This document shows, in pieces, positions 35,910 to 48,026 of a DNA stretch of 57,273 nucleotides; position 1 is the first letter of the stretch; every line of letters starts with the position of its first letter. The notes under the pieces were generated by a model. It did not search any database. It was not told the origin of the DNA and was given only the letters and a program-made list of their open reading frames with translations. The DNA lies in the NCBI GenBank assembly GCA_016758965.1, contig JAEPRB010000245.1, forward strand, positions 1 to 57,273. The letters run 5' to 3'. Both the position numbers and the translations under genes were made by a program. Source of the DNA: Circinella minor. Taxonomy: Eukaryota > Mucoromycota > Mucoromycetes > Mucorales > Lichtheimiaceae.

Positions 35910-37385
35910 TTATGCTTCTTCCCGTTTGATTTGTTCTAACATTCGTTCTCGTTCAGCTTGACGTAATTTCATAAGTGTCATTGCTTCATATTCTTTATCT
36001 GATAATGATGGTGCATTTGAAAACGATGACTATATATATATATTATGGTTAATTCCTTCTTTTTTTTTACTATCCAAACTAGAACCCAGTCTACCACGTT
36101 ACTATCCGAGTTCAAAAAGAAAATTCGTGATAAAATTTACCTTTGCCGATGGAATTTTTAAATTTTTGAAAAAGGAAGATTGACCTCCACCGTTGTTATC
36201 ATTACTACTAGCAAATAATGGTTTTCCTAATGACGGTGAACCAAAACTAGCCAATTCATCTGCTCTTTTCTTGGCTTCTTGCATTCGCTTTCGGTCCTCA
36301 TTCATACGTGTCACCATGGCTGGTTCTTTACCAGTATACCAATCAATGACTTCAAAAGGTTCTAATGATGGATGAGTTCCTTTACTTGTCAAAACTGCAT
36401 GCTATAAAATGACAATATATATACCATTAGCATTTTTCCAAACTCTCTCTTTTTTTTATACTCCCAATTTAAAAAATGATAATAAATGAAACTTACAGCA
36501 TCGACCACTGTTTTAAATACAACAAGAGCTGTTCCTTTTTTCTTTTCTGCAATAGCAATTGTATCCACTTTCCCAATTGGATTTAATAATTTTTCCAATT
36601 CTTCTTCAGTAAATGTATGTTTTTTTCGTTTCCATTTAATTTTCAATGCACAATCCAATTCAGTCGGTTCGGGTATTTTCTCTATATAATAATAATGCTC
36701 TATCAATACAATTGATCCACACACACACATCTATATAAAAAAATTACCCTCTTCCGCAGCTTTCATTTCTTGCTCACGCCATTCTTCACGTCGTTTTGCA
36801 CCTTCCGCTCGTATCCGTGCTAATTCTGCATAATATTTAGCTTCAGCTTGATCTTGCTCCATTTTTGCTTTTTTTGCTTGATTTTCCCGTTCTTCTAATT
36901 CAGTTTGAGCAGCACGCCGTTTACTATCCATTTGTGTTTTCTTTTTTACTCGTTCAAGTCGTGCCTTGAGCACATTATCATAACTAGCTTTTGCTTTGTC
37001 ATCCAAAAGAACCTCATAAGCTTGTGATATAGTATGAAATAGAGCACCTGAAAAAAAAATGTAAAGAAAAAAAAGGTCAGTATTGAAAATAAACATTTCA
37101 CTTCAACTCACTAATATGTCCCCTTTCAATATACATGTCAAATAAGATGTCTCTATGTTTCTCTTTTTAAATACGAATGGAGGGAACATGCAAAGATTAA
37201 TGTGAAAGAAACGAATGTCTATGTTTGAAAAGAACTTTACCTGCATCAGGACTTGGGTTTTTATCTGGATGAAGTTCAAGAGCTTTTAATCGATATGCTT
37301 TTTTAATTTCTTTTGGTGTTGCTTCTACTTGAACACCAAGTAGTTCATAATAATTAACTTCAGCATCGATTTGTTTCGACGACAT
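35910..37385 (-). CDS. DNAJC17/Cwf23-like J-domain protein with RRM (336 aa, 5 exons)
   Basis: Minus-strand exons 37241-37385, 36748-37047, 36497-36681, 36141-36401 and 35910-36029, all in phase. The J domain is at the very N-terminus (YYELLGV at 12-18, HPDK at 39-42) and continues in exon 2 ([18 protein letters not shown]). A long charged coiled coil rich in Lys/Glu/Arg/Ala follows (about 80-148). An RRM-like domain comes next (LKIKWKRKK, then GKVDTIAI and [13 protein letters not shown]), and then a charged tail ending in a helix. That order is DNAJC17 in animals and Cwf23 in fission yeast, J proteins associated with the spliceosome. The HPD tripeptide is intact, so Hsp70 stimulation is expected. 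Confidence 0.9.
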
Positions 37386-38187
37386 TTTAAAATGACCTGA
37401 TAGTTAAAACTATGGAAAAAAGAAGGGAGGAAGAGATATTGAATTTCCCGGTTAAATCAAAGCACCGAAGACTTGTAAATAAAAGCTCATTTAAAAAACC
37501 CCGATTTTTGCGACTACTTTTTAATTCGGTATTCGAAAAAACTTTTTCTATATATATTGGACGTTTGAAGATCAAACAAGAAAAAAATCATCTTTTTCAC
37601 TTTTTCTTTGTTTCAAAAAGGTAAATTATATTTTTCTTATTTAAAAAAGAAAAAAAAAAGAGAAAAGCATATGATGTGTCATATTTTTACAAACTAGAGT
37701 TTCTGATACATATATCCGTGCTGTAAACTTTTTATTCTGATGACAAAAAAAATTTTCTCTTTTTTTTTTTTTGATAATAATTATGTGGCTTATTTTATAT
37801 ATAACATTATAACTAATTTATTAATGTTGTATAAACAGTGAAATGAAGAATTTACTTTTACTTTTTGTAAACAAGAAAAAAGGTTAATTAGTTCTATTAT
37901 AAATATGGTAAGTTTTAATTTTTTGTATGCATTTCTTTTTTTCGAAGAAGAAAAACGCGTAAAAAATATAACATTTATATGATGAGAAAAAATTTGTTGG
38001 AATTACCATCCGAAACAAACTGTGGAATTCAAATTGGCTGTAAACCTGATATTTACAATGTTATTTTTCGCGTTTTTCTTTTTTGCTTTTTTTTGACAAG
38101 TAAAAAGTACTGTATACTAATCTTTTTTGGAACAATCTTCAGATTGTATTTATGTATAAAAACTAGTAATAAGAACAAAATAAAAGA

Positions 38188-38229
38188 GTTAAATTTTTTT
38201 GTTTCCTTGGAAACAAAAAGTTTTTAACT
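38188..38229. repeat. Imperfect palindrome, arms about 20 bp, 2-nt centre
   Basis: The centre GTTTCC-TT-GGAAAC (38201-38214) extends outward through T/A runs to perfect 11-bp arms (38196-38206 and 38209-38219) and then, with one small bulge, to AGTTAAA on the left and TTTAACT on the right. It could extrude as a cruciform, fold as an RNA hairpin, or be a dyad protein site. No flanking target-site duplication was seen, so a transposon origin is not supported. Confidence 0.65.
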
Positions 38230-39920
38230 TATTTTATGGTCTTTTCCATGGCAACTACTTGTTAAGAAAATTGGTAAGCTTAATTTTTTTAAGTGGCTTT
38301 GAATTATGGATGAAAAAAGAGGCGGGAATGATGAGAATTTTTTAGATGACGAGTCAGACCGAGTATTTCACTGGTGATATTTTTGGCGCCTGACCCACCT
38401 CTTTATCATCTTTATTGTTTTGTCATAATATTGTATATCGATTTGAATACAATTTTTTACTTACTGTATTTTTTTCTTTTTTATCAGGTAGAACAGTTTT
38501 TTTGTAAAGTATCAAGTATATTGTCGGGGTTTCAGACATAAAGAGAAAAATTTTCATTCGGTAAGTCTTTTTATTCCCCGAATAATTTAGTAAATAAGAA
38601 AATAAACTTTGTAAAAAGATGAACACACTATAATTGACAAGCATATGTCTGATCTTAATGAACGACATACTACAATCTGATTCAGTTTATTATTTTATTT
38701 CTCGTTTTATTATATAAAAAGAATTATTAATTTATTCTTTTTACAGATTTATGTCTATTAGATTTTTTTGTATTTGAACAAAGTGAAATATATTTGATTT
38801 TATTCAAAATAAAAGGTATAGTTATGTTTTAATTTTTATAAAACATGTTATTGGACTTGATGATGATACTCAAATTCACGACGGTCTTCCTAAACAAATT
38901 GAGGAAAACGGGTTTTACCCAGTCACTCTGATTCAGTTCAATCACTTGTTTGTCTTTTTAAATATTGACAATTTGAAAAAAGAAAACTAATTGATTATTT
39001 TAATTGGATTTTTAGGTATGTTGAACAATTAATTTAGTTGTAGCTTAGTTTTAGCTTAGCATTTGATCATTATGTTGACAATAAAAAAAAATTAATGAAT
39101 TGCAAATAATATACATATACGCGTCTTAATGATGATGTCAGCTGTCAGTTTTTTTTTTTTTTGGATGTTTTTCTTCTGATTATCAATGTTGCTTTAAACT
39201 ATTCAGTGAGGGTAAAGGAGAATATTTATTTTATTATTTTTATGACTATCCGCAGTAAAATATAATAGTCATAAAGTATACGGAAAGGGGGATAAGTACA
39301 TACATATGGTAGAAGCACACACAGTAATAATAATAGAACATTGATTAGTCATACCAATATCGTTACAGTTAATTAATATTTAGACGTGCTTTTAACACGA
39401 GAATTCCCTTCCATCCAGTTACCACCAAAATCAAACCAAAATCATCGTCTCGATCTTGTCTCTTAAAGGTTTGAACCTCTTTACTGGACCAAAATATATC
39501 CCAAAATAGTATTTTCATTCTGCAAAGAAAAGTAAATGTTTTAGTTTCCCAATAAACAAGACTATTACAAGGCAAGTAAAAACAAAAAACTTTACACAAT
39601 TGAGCCAGGCCTGGAAGGACATATACCGTTTTAAAAGTAATGTGCTGCTGTATGCGGAAATTGTAATCATTTACTAGGCCCTTGACTATCTCATCAAAAT
39701 TGTATCTTGACTCAGAGTGACCTTTATGAGATATGCTTTGTGGTTATTACAAAGTACGATTTGAAGAGAATTTCATTATTTAAAGCAAAACAAAAGCACT
39801 TTGAGAAGACTTTCTGTAGTATTGAAAACAAGGTTGAACTTTTGACAAGTACCGTAAATCAAAGTGCCTAAAGTCTAGAGTCATAAGAGTTTTTAAAATA
39901 CCAGAAAAGCAAGACAGCTA

Positions 39921-39956
39921 GTTGCTGCGGTCATTAGCGTTGCTGCGGTTATTAGC
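39921..39956. repeat. Tandem duplication of an 18-bp unit (2 copies)
   Basis: Two adjacent copies of an 18-base unit beginning GTTGCTGCGG, at 39921-39938 and 39939-39956, differ at one base (C versus T at unit position 11). The unit is more GC-rich than its surroundings. Function unknown. Confidence 0.8.
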
Positions 39957-41008
39957 ATAACGCGCACTCTTTTCAAATGTCATTAGAGGAAATCGAGGTA
40001 TAATGCTCATATAGTTAAAGAGTATCACACAGCTAAAATGCCCAATATTCTTTTCTCCAGTTCCCCTTCCTAAATTTCCATTGTCAAATCACCTTTGAAA
40101 TAACTTAGTCCTAAAAAAGGAAATAAAAAGAGAAGCTCGAATTATTTATTGTTGTTGAGAAGATCAGGTAAATGACATATCGGAAAATGGATTGGTTATA
40201 AATTATTCATCTTCCTATGATAATCTTTATTTTTTTTAAAAAAAAAAAAGCTGCCCCACGGTGTGATGGACCGATTCGACAATGATCATCTGTGCAAGGG
40301 AGAAATATCCCCCACCTATTTCCATTTTTTTTTTGTATACTTCGACATACTTCTGTTTTTTTTATAATTACCAAACTTAGCTACTAAAGGAGCTGAAATG
40401 CTGCGCCTCCGAAAACATCTTAATTTCCATCAAACATACGTCAGCAACACTACACCTCATTCAAAAAATGTCTATTTTGTTTTTTTGTGGTCCCCCTTAA
40501 TTATCGTTTGAAGGTCTGTCAATCAATAAATGATGAAGACGTATGTTAATAGTGAATGGAACAGGATTAATAGTATTAGTATTATGTACTTGGAAAGAAA
40601 AAAAATAAGAAATTCACTTTATGTAATAAATTGAACAAGGATGATGGTGCGTGAAATACAAGAGGTGTTGGCGCACTTGGCGAAGAAACAAAACAAATAT
40701 GTTTTGACTGGATGAAAAAAAAATCATAAATCCGGGCTCTCGGTGGGCCAAGCGGAAGTAGACCGATCGAAAACGTAAAAAGCCAAGTTCCTATAGCCTT
40801 TTAACATGTCGCAGTAGCCACAAATAAACCCTAATTTGGATGTCTTGTACAACCCTTGGCTTTTTTTCTTGTGTCGATCTCAAACAAATCAAAACATATA
40901 TAAAAGCAATTTATTGGTTTGATGTTTTACAAAATCATAAAATACATTTATATTATACCATTATTTCCTTCTCTTTGCTTCTTTATTAAGTTAGCTTATT
41001 CATAGAAG

Positions 41009-42311
41009 ATGTCCTATAATAATAGAACTATTACTACAACTACTGCTACTGCTACAGCACTTTCAATTCATTTATGTCCTGAATTTGGCTGGACAAGTAA
41101 TACGTCATCCCAAAGTAGTGCATCAAACGTTGTCTTTGGACCTGGTTCTGTACTTAAAGGTATATATATTATACACTTTTCACTACGAAACGATTAAACT
41201 TTTTTTTTCTTTCTCAATTAATAATCAATGAAAATAATTATAAATTATATATATATTAGGCTTTGTACGAATCAACACAATTCCATCATCAACAAATAAT
41301 CAGTCATCAAAACCTGATCGACTAAGCATTATATTTCATGCATCCGAATCTCTACTTACCACTCCGAAACTTGATTCTAAACACCAACATGAACAATTTT
41401 TCGGATCACAACGCGTTCTTTGGATAAACAAGGATGGCTCAATTCCATTAGAAGAGGGCACGGAATATACATTTATTATTCAACTCCCCATGGTTCAATT
41501 TCCTCCTTCTATTGAGATTGACAACTTTTATAGATGTAGATTTCGACTTTCTACTTATCTTGAAGGTCCTTGCTCTTCACATAACAATCGTCTCATGATT
41601 GCGGAATCTACATTCCCCATCAATTACATGCCACATATTGAATCCCGCATCAACAAAGAATTACATCAAAAAGAACAACGCTATATTTTAGAAAAGAGTA
41701 TAGACGATAAAAAACAACAGCAACAAAAGTTTAAAGTACAATTGAATGCTCTGGAATATATCGCAGGTGACACTATTTCTCCATTGGTATATCAACCTTT
41801 CTCTCATCGGATTTGTATGGAGCTTATTCAAGAATTCAATATTCATCCTCAACAACAACTACAACAAAATAATAGTAAAGCACCAAAGACATTCAAACGT
41901 TGTATTGTAAATACGGAAAATAGTTTATTAATGGAATTACCCAATGATTTAATTCCTTCTTTTTCTTTTGGTCGAATGGTTTCTGTCAATTACAAGCTTC
42001 GTATATCATTTCATAACAAGGAAATGTGTGGGATTTCAAGTTTAATCTTATCATCACTTAAATCATCATCCACGATCATTCTTCCAGATATCCCAATTCA
42101 AATTGGTACTTTGGCTTATGGTATTAAACCTTCAGATGAATTACAAATTTACACTGTATTCAAAAGTATGTTCAATAAACAACAAGAGCCAACAGCATCA
42201 TTACAACCTTTACCTGTACCAAAATACATTTCATCTATCGAATATACCGATGCATTGCCACTTTATGAAGATTATGAATTACCATCTTACCAACAAGTAG
42301 TTTCTGTATAA
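41009..42311 (+). CDS. Arrestin-fold protein (400 aa, 2 exons)
   Basis: Exons 41009-41159 and 41260-42311, phase 1. Fold features of fungal alpha-arrestins are visible: VFGPGSVLKGFVRI at about 41-55 (start of the arrestin N domain), SEYTF-like VEGTEYTFIIQLP around 130, then an arrestin C domain with LEYIAGDTISP and MVSVNYKLRISF, and a short C-terminal tail with proline/tyrosine motifs (LPLYEDYELPSYQQ) related to the PPxY/LPxY motifs that recruit Rsp5/Nedd4 ubiquitin ligases. Alpha-arrestins link such ligases to plasma-membrane transporters and receptors for endocytosis. The first proline of a canonical PPxY is replaced by leucine in both copies, so ligase binding may be weak. The N-terminus has a Thr/Ala run. 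Cargo cannot be inferred. Confidence 0.8.
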
Positions 42312-42751
42312 TTTTTTTCTGTTTCTTCTTTATATGTCCTTTTTTTTTTATACAAATACACTCTCTCTTCTTTTATGTAAATACTATGCAAAGTTCTTTT
42401 ATTGATTTAAAAGAGTTATAGAATTACCAACTAAAAACCCCATCTCATTTTTTTTTCTTCTTGGATATATTTTTTTTCTCATCAAAGAACCTGTACAGCA
42501 TTTTATTTCTTTTTTATTTTATTTTTTTAACCTTTAAGCATTATACATATATGTATATATACATCTAATTATACATTTCTAAGCAACAAAATTATTTAAT
42601 TGTCTTCATTATGTCTGTCTATAAAATAAAGCAATTTTTTTTTACAATCCGAAATACTGCCCACACATTGAATTATTGTTATAAATACAGTTCATAATAC
42701 AAAAAAAAAATAACAGAACTTCTCTCTTTTTTTTTTTACTCTTTTAACAAA
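42312..42751. other. Short intergenic, 3' UTR and promoter
   Basis: Pyrimidine-rich and A-rich runs, no open frame of note. It holds the arrestin gene 3' end and the promoter of the RNA-binding protein gene. Confidence 0.6.
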
Positions 42752-44881
42752 ATGTCTTATCATAATCGTAAACGATCACCACCATTACAAAAATATGAAC
42801 GTTCACCACGCCATAGGTCACGTAGTCCTAATAATGATAGGTCCCGATATCGTTCATCCTTGTCGCCACCACCACCATTACCTCGTTTCAATAATAATAG
42901 CAATCATAGACGTCATTATTCGAGACATGACGATCACCATGACGATTATCACCACCACCGTCATCAACAACAGGACGTAAGCTTTTGTCACACTTGAGCC
43001 GATTCCCTATTTTCTTTTAGTTACTTTTCTTTATTCTCTCTTTTTTTTTCAAAGAGAAAGATAGATAGAAAAGGAGCTATAAATAATTTAGCACATATAT
43101 ACTATATAACTTTGACTTGAATAAAAGATGAAATATAAATTTAAGGGATCTAACTTTCCCCTCTCTCCCCTCTGCTCTCTCTCTCTCTTACAAAAAAAAA
43201 AGCGCCGGCGAAGAAATCATCAACGTCATGAAAGAAGATATGAAGATCATCAAGATTATTATTATAAAGAAGATGATTCACCTACTGAACCCAATATTAA
43301 CGTGGTTTTACGTAATTTACCCGATCGAGTACAAGAACATGATGTAAGTTTGTAACAAGACCAAAAAAAAAAAAAGAGGGTTCATTCTTTTTAACAACAT
43401 CCTCTTACCCCTAATGTGGTTTCTTTTTTTTTTAAAAAAAAAAAAAAAGATTCAAAAGACATTAGAAAGTATGGGAGCCAGTGTAGATGAAGTTTCATTG
43501 ATTAGAGATAGGGATACAGGTAAACAAAAAAAATCGATCTATTGAATTCTATAACGGATACATTTGATTTTATTAAAATAAATACTGAGAGAGAAAGAAA
43601 AACTAATACATCAATGTATATCACGATACCAAAATATAAATATATCTTTATATAGGCGAGTCAAGAAAATTTGCGTTTGTAAGATTTACAAGTGTGGGTC
43701 ATGCAATTCAATTTGTTGAAAAACATTCTCCAAACTTTTACATGAAGAATAATCGAGTTCGAATAGATTATTGTAATAAGGAAGGTACAAGAGAAGATAA
43801 AACTGAATGGAAATGTTCAGAGGTAATAAAGTAGTAATTTTACTTTTTTAAAGACGAAGATTGAGAAAGAGGGGAAAATAATGAAATAAATCTAATAATT
43901 ATTATTACTTAGTGTGGCAAATATAATCATGATTCACGTCGAGTTTGTAGAGAATGTCGTACACCTGTTGAAAGTAAGTTTACAGTATAAAAATAATGGG
44001 TTTGAAATTCATTTTTATTTTGAAAATTGTCTCGTAGATTCAAGAGAACAAGCACGATCCAAAGAAACAGAAACAATGAATATTAATGATGGTACATTGG
44101 ATGTCACTTATAAACCCACTCATATGTTATTATTACGAAATTTGGATAGTCTATCATCAGAAGAATCCATTTTTAACACTGTTCGATCTTTGCCTGGACT
44201 TCGTCGTGTACTTCTTATTAAGGATAAATTGACAAGAATGTCCTGTGAATTTGCATTTGTGGATTTCTTTACCACCCAGGTAAATTTCACTTTATTTCAT
44301 TTTGTTCAAGTTAAAAAAAATAAGAGAGGGACTGACTCGTATGGATTATTTTCATTATTATTATTTATGCAGGATGCTATTGGAGCAATGGCAACAATGA
44401 ATAATAATGGATTTCAAGTGAATGGTAGTCGACCCAATATATCATATGCAAGTCCAGAAAATAGTTTTCTTCCTGCTTATGCATCTTCTGAATGGGCTAT
44501 TCCTGCTAATATTGATGATGCATTATGGATTTATCGTGATGGACAAGCATATGCTGGTGAATATTCTATACAAATTGAACATGAACGTGCAGAGAAAAAG
44601 GCAGAAGAAAAACGTATTGCTGATGAACGTAAAGCAAAAGAAGAAGAAGAAAAAAGAAAAGAACGTACTAAACGACGTAAGTTCTTCATTTTATTTCTTT
44701 CTCTTAAAAACGAAATGAAATGAATCAATACTATAATAATAACAATATAATATAATATATAGCCAACAAAGAATCATTAGAAGATGATCTTAGTGCATTT
44801 TATGCTGGTATGGGAAGTATATTATCTTCTAATGATGATAAAAATGATAAAGCAGATATTTTTTCTGTACCAAAAATTTAA
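42752..44881 (+). CDS. RRM - RanBP2 zinc finger - RRM protein, RBM5/RBM10-like (442 aa, 8 exons)
   Basis: Exons 42752-42976, 43203-43343, 43450-43519, 43656-43822, 43913-43973, 44038-44279, 44373-44676 and 44763-44881; frame is continuous. Residues 1 to about 100 are Arg/Ser/His-rich (RS-like). RRM1 lies at about 108-185 (VVLRNL as RNP2, RKFAFVRF as RNP1). A RanBP2-type zinc finger follows at about 196-220 (WKCSECGKYN, then CRECRTP), and RRM2 at about 245-325 (LLLRNL, CEFAFVDF). The C-terminus is a Lys/Glu-rich helix. The order RRM-ZnF-RRM matches the RBM5/6/10 splicing regulators, which act in spliceosome A-complex formation. The C2H2 finger, OCRE and G-patch of animal RBM5/10 are absent, so this is a shorter relative. 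Introns 1 and 2 end in long A tracts before AG, unusual for 3' splice sites. Confidence 0.88.
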
Positions 44882-45106
44882 TAATAAAAAGCAAATCTTG
44901 GAAGTGTTTTTTTTTATTATTATTGTGAATTAGCAAAAGTATTACATATTTTTTTTAACATTGAGAATACTATTTCAGTTACATAAAAAAAAAAAGATAA
45001 TAATGTTTATGAAATAGTAAAAGAAATAAGGGATTGTTATATGCAAAGAAAAGAGATTGGTATGGGTAAAAAAAAAAGAAGTACGTATCCCCTTTTTTTT
45101 TTTTTT

Positions 45107-45625
45107 TTACTTCGAGCTAGTATATTTGGTAACAGCTTTGGTACCTTCAGAAACAGCGTGTTTGGCAAGTTCACCTGGCAAGATTAAACGTACGGCAGTT
45201 TGAATTTCGCGTGAAGAAATAGTAGATCGTTTGTTATAAGCAGCTAACTTGGAAGCTTCACCAGCAATACGTTCGAAAATGTCATTAACAAATGAATTAA
45301 GAATGGACATTGCCTTGTTGGAAATACCAGTATCAGGATGAACTTGTTTCAAAACACGATAAATGTAAGTAGAATAAGTTTCCTTGCGTGTTGCTCTACG
45401 TTTCTTGTCACCACTCTTAGAAACCTTGGAAGTTTTTGTGGGGCCTTATTATTTATAATTCATTTTGACAACAAGAATAAAAAAAGATCAAATCAATAAA
45501 GTAATTAGTTTTTTTTTTTAATGTTCTTTTTTTTATTATTATTCACTCTCTTATTCATTACATTTTTTAATCTCAAATTTTTTACCTTTGCCACCAGTGG
45601 AAGCTTTTGTATCTTTCTTGTCCAT
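45107..45625 (-). CDS. Histone H2B, intron-bearing variant (125 aa, 2 exons)
   Basis: Minus-strand exons 45586-45625 and 45107-45444, phase 1. The core from [11 protein letters not shown] to the TKYTSSK end is almost identical to the canonical H2B at 51644-52018, differing at a few positions (SSYIY to STYIY, IASEA to IAGEA, KRKATRK to KRRATRK). The N-terminal tail is different ([20 protein letters not shown]). The coding sequence prefers A/T-ending codons, whereas the canonical gene uses C/G-ending optimal codons, suggesting lower expression. It is the only histone gene here with an intron, which sits in the tail. Its upstream region lacks the SCB motifs and TATA box of the other four. Likely a minor or replication-independent H2B; that role is inference. 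Confidence 0.93.
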
Positions 45626-46358
45626 TTTTTCTTTATATTGAGGTTTTTTTTTGTTTTGTTTGAAGAGGGAAAAGAGCAAGATCTTTTTTTTTTATGTGAG
45701 TTTTGGCCTTTATTTTTGAAAATATAAAAATTAAATACCCGCTTTCGCAGCACATAAAAGCTTCATGCAGGAATAAAAACTGCTTGCTTTAATAAAAACA
45801 AAACTGTATGCATCACATGCCCACCAGTTAAAAAGAAAGGCAGAGATAGAGTGAATAATTAAAAGAAAAGAGGTTCTTATTTGTTCAGAACAAAGAATGT
45901 TTATTTCATCTCATTTTCATACATAAATATCCATTAAAATTATGGTTGAACTATTATCCGTCATTTGTGTTACAAAAAAAACGAGAGACGTAAGAGATAT
46001 ATTCTTTTTTTATACACAAAAAAAAAGTCATTTGTGTCTTTTTATTAAAAGTATATATGATGTTTGTTGAATGTTTGTAACGGAGATACATACAAAAAGA
46101 AAAAAATAGAAGCAAAAGGAAGAAAAAAAACTGTACAAAACGGAAGAAAGGAATAAAGAAAAAATATAATGTGTTATTGTATTATTGCATTATTGTATTT
46201 GAATTTGGTTGTTTAATGCTGTTGTTGTTGATAGGTGTTGTTGATTTGGTTGGTTGATTATTTGACTCGGGATAAAAAATGACTTCTTCTTGAAATGGAA
46301 TATGATGAGAAAAAATGACAAAAATAAAAAAAGGGGAAATTGTTATTTAATAACAAAT
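45626..46358. other. Intergenic between variant H2B and H3
   Basis: Contains the upstream region of the variant H2B and the H3 3' UTR. No perfect SCB (CRCGAAA) and no clear TATA box were found, in contrast to the canonical histone promoters; the nearest resemblance is a single CTTTCGC at about 45741. A/T runs only. Confidence 0.6.
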
Positions 46359-46778
<420 letters not shown>

Positions 46779-46860
46779 TTATTTGATAAATGAAGAAAAC
46801 TTAAAAACAGAAGAGAAAAAAAAAGAAAAAAAGAAAAAAATTCCTGTCGATTATAGTGAA

Positions 46861-46870
46861 CTTTTATATA
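46861..46870 (-). promoter_or_regulatory. TATA box of H3
   Basis: TATATAAAAG on the minus strand, 92-101 bp upstream of the H3 start codon. Confidence 0.75.
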
Positions 46871-47348
46871 CTTTTTAAATTTTTATCTCTCCGCTTATAT
46901 CCATTTTTGGTAACTCAGGTATATAATTTTTTTTATCTATTTACCACAAAGGAGAAAAAAATTTACGCGCGCATTTCATCCCAATATAAAAATCACGCTG
47001 AGTTCTTTTTTTTTTCGTTACGATTTTTTTTTTTTTTTTTGCATTTACCACTTACATAAAATATACGCGCGCGTGTTTCGTGATTTTGTAGCTCATTGTG
47101 AAATTAATTAAAAAAAAATTGATACTTACGAATTTTTTTTTGTTACCTATTACTTTTTTTTTACACTTACGGATTTTTTCTTTTTACTACCATTCTTCCA
47201 CATCTTTTTTTTTTTTTACTTGAACATTTTTTTTTTCTTTTTAACAGCATATCATAGGTTGTATCATCATTAGCATAATACTTTTAAATGAAAAAAAAAA
47301 TTAATCAAATAAATAAGTTAAAAATATTCATTGTCATGACAACAATAT

Positions 47349-47362
47349 GTTGCCATGGTAAC
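47349..47362. promoter_or_regulatory. RFX-type X-box
   Basis: GTTGCCATGGTAAC is a near-perfect dyad that fits the RFX/Crt1/Sak1 X-box consensus (GTTGCC/GGYAAC half-sites). It sits midway between H3 and H4, next to a perfect palindrome TTGTCATGACAA at 47332-47343. RFX factors act in DNA-damage and cell-cycle control in other fungi; action on histone genes is inference. Confidence 0.55.
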
Positions 47363-47620
47363 ATTTATTTATTTTTCTACTTGATGAAAAGATGTTATGT
47401 TTAAAAAAAAAGTAGAATAATATAATAAAAATAATTAAAGAAGTGTTAATCATTACCGATCGCGAAAAAAATTTTAAGGAGGTTTAATTTGTTGGTATGT
47501 ATTACAACAATCAAAAAAAAACGCGGATCACTCTAATCCCCCCGCTTTGGTAAAAAGTAAAAAAGTAAAAAAAAAAATTTCGTGATTACACCGCCACGCG
47601 ACCTTCCAAATTGCGAAATG

Positions 47621-47630
47621 TATATAAAAG
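47621..47630 (+). promoter_or_regulatory. TATA box of H4
   Basis: TATATAAAAG, 85-94 bp upstream of the H4 start codon. Confidence 0.78.
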
Positions 47631-47702
47631 GGCACCTCTTTTCAGCACTTTTGCTCCGCTTTTTTCTTTAATTTTTTTTTCTTCACTTTAAAAAACAAAT
47701 AA

Positions 47703-48026
<324 letters not shown>

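Larger units (their letters stand above)
37386..41008. other. 3.6 kb gene-free stretch
   Basis: No gene is supported on either strand. Frames at 37979-38227 (plus) and 39369-39599 (minus, 76 codons, the C-terminal half more hydrophilic than usual) have no motif or splice partner. Structures present are a large imperfect palindrome at about 38188-38229 with an X-box-like site beside it (38242-38255), an 18-bp tandem duplication at 39921-39956, and many A/T runs. The last few hundred bases hold the promoter of the arrestin gene, with TATATAAAAG at about 40897-40906. Confidence 0.5.

Noticed and set aside
39369..39599. 76-codon minus frame as a transposon remnant
   Set aside because: The C-terminal half looks somewhat protein-like, but I recognise no transposase or reverse-transcriptase motif and see no terminal repeats.
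40737..40790. tRNA-Leu/Ser-like D-arm string (GGTGGGCCAAGCGG)
   Set aside because: No anticodon stem, T arm or box B follows, so no cloverleaf can be drawn.
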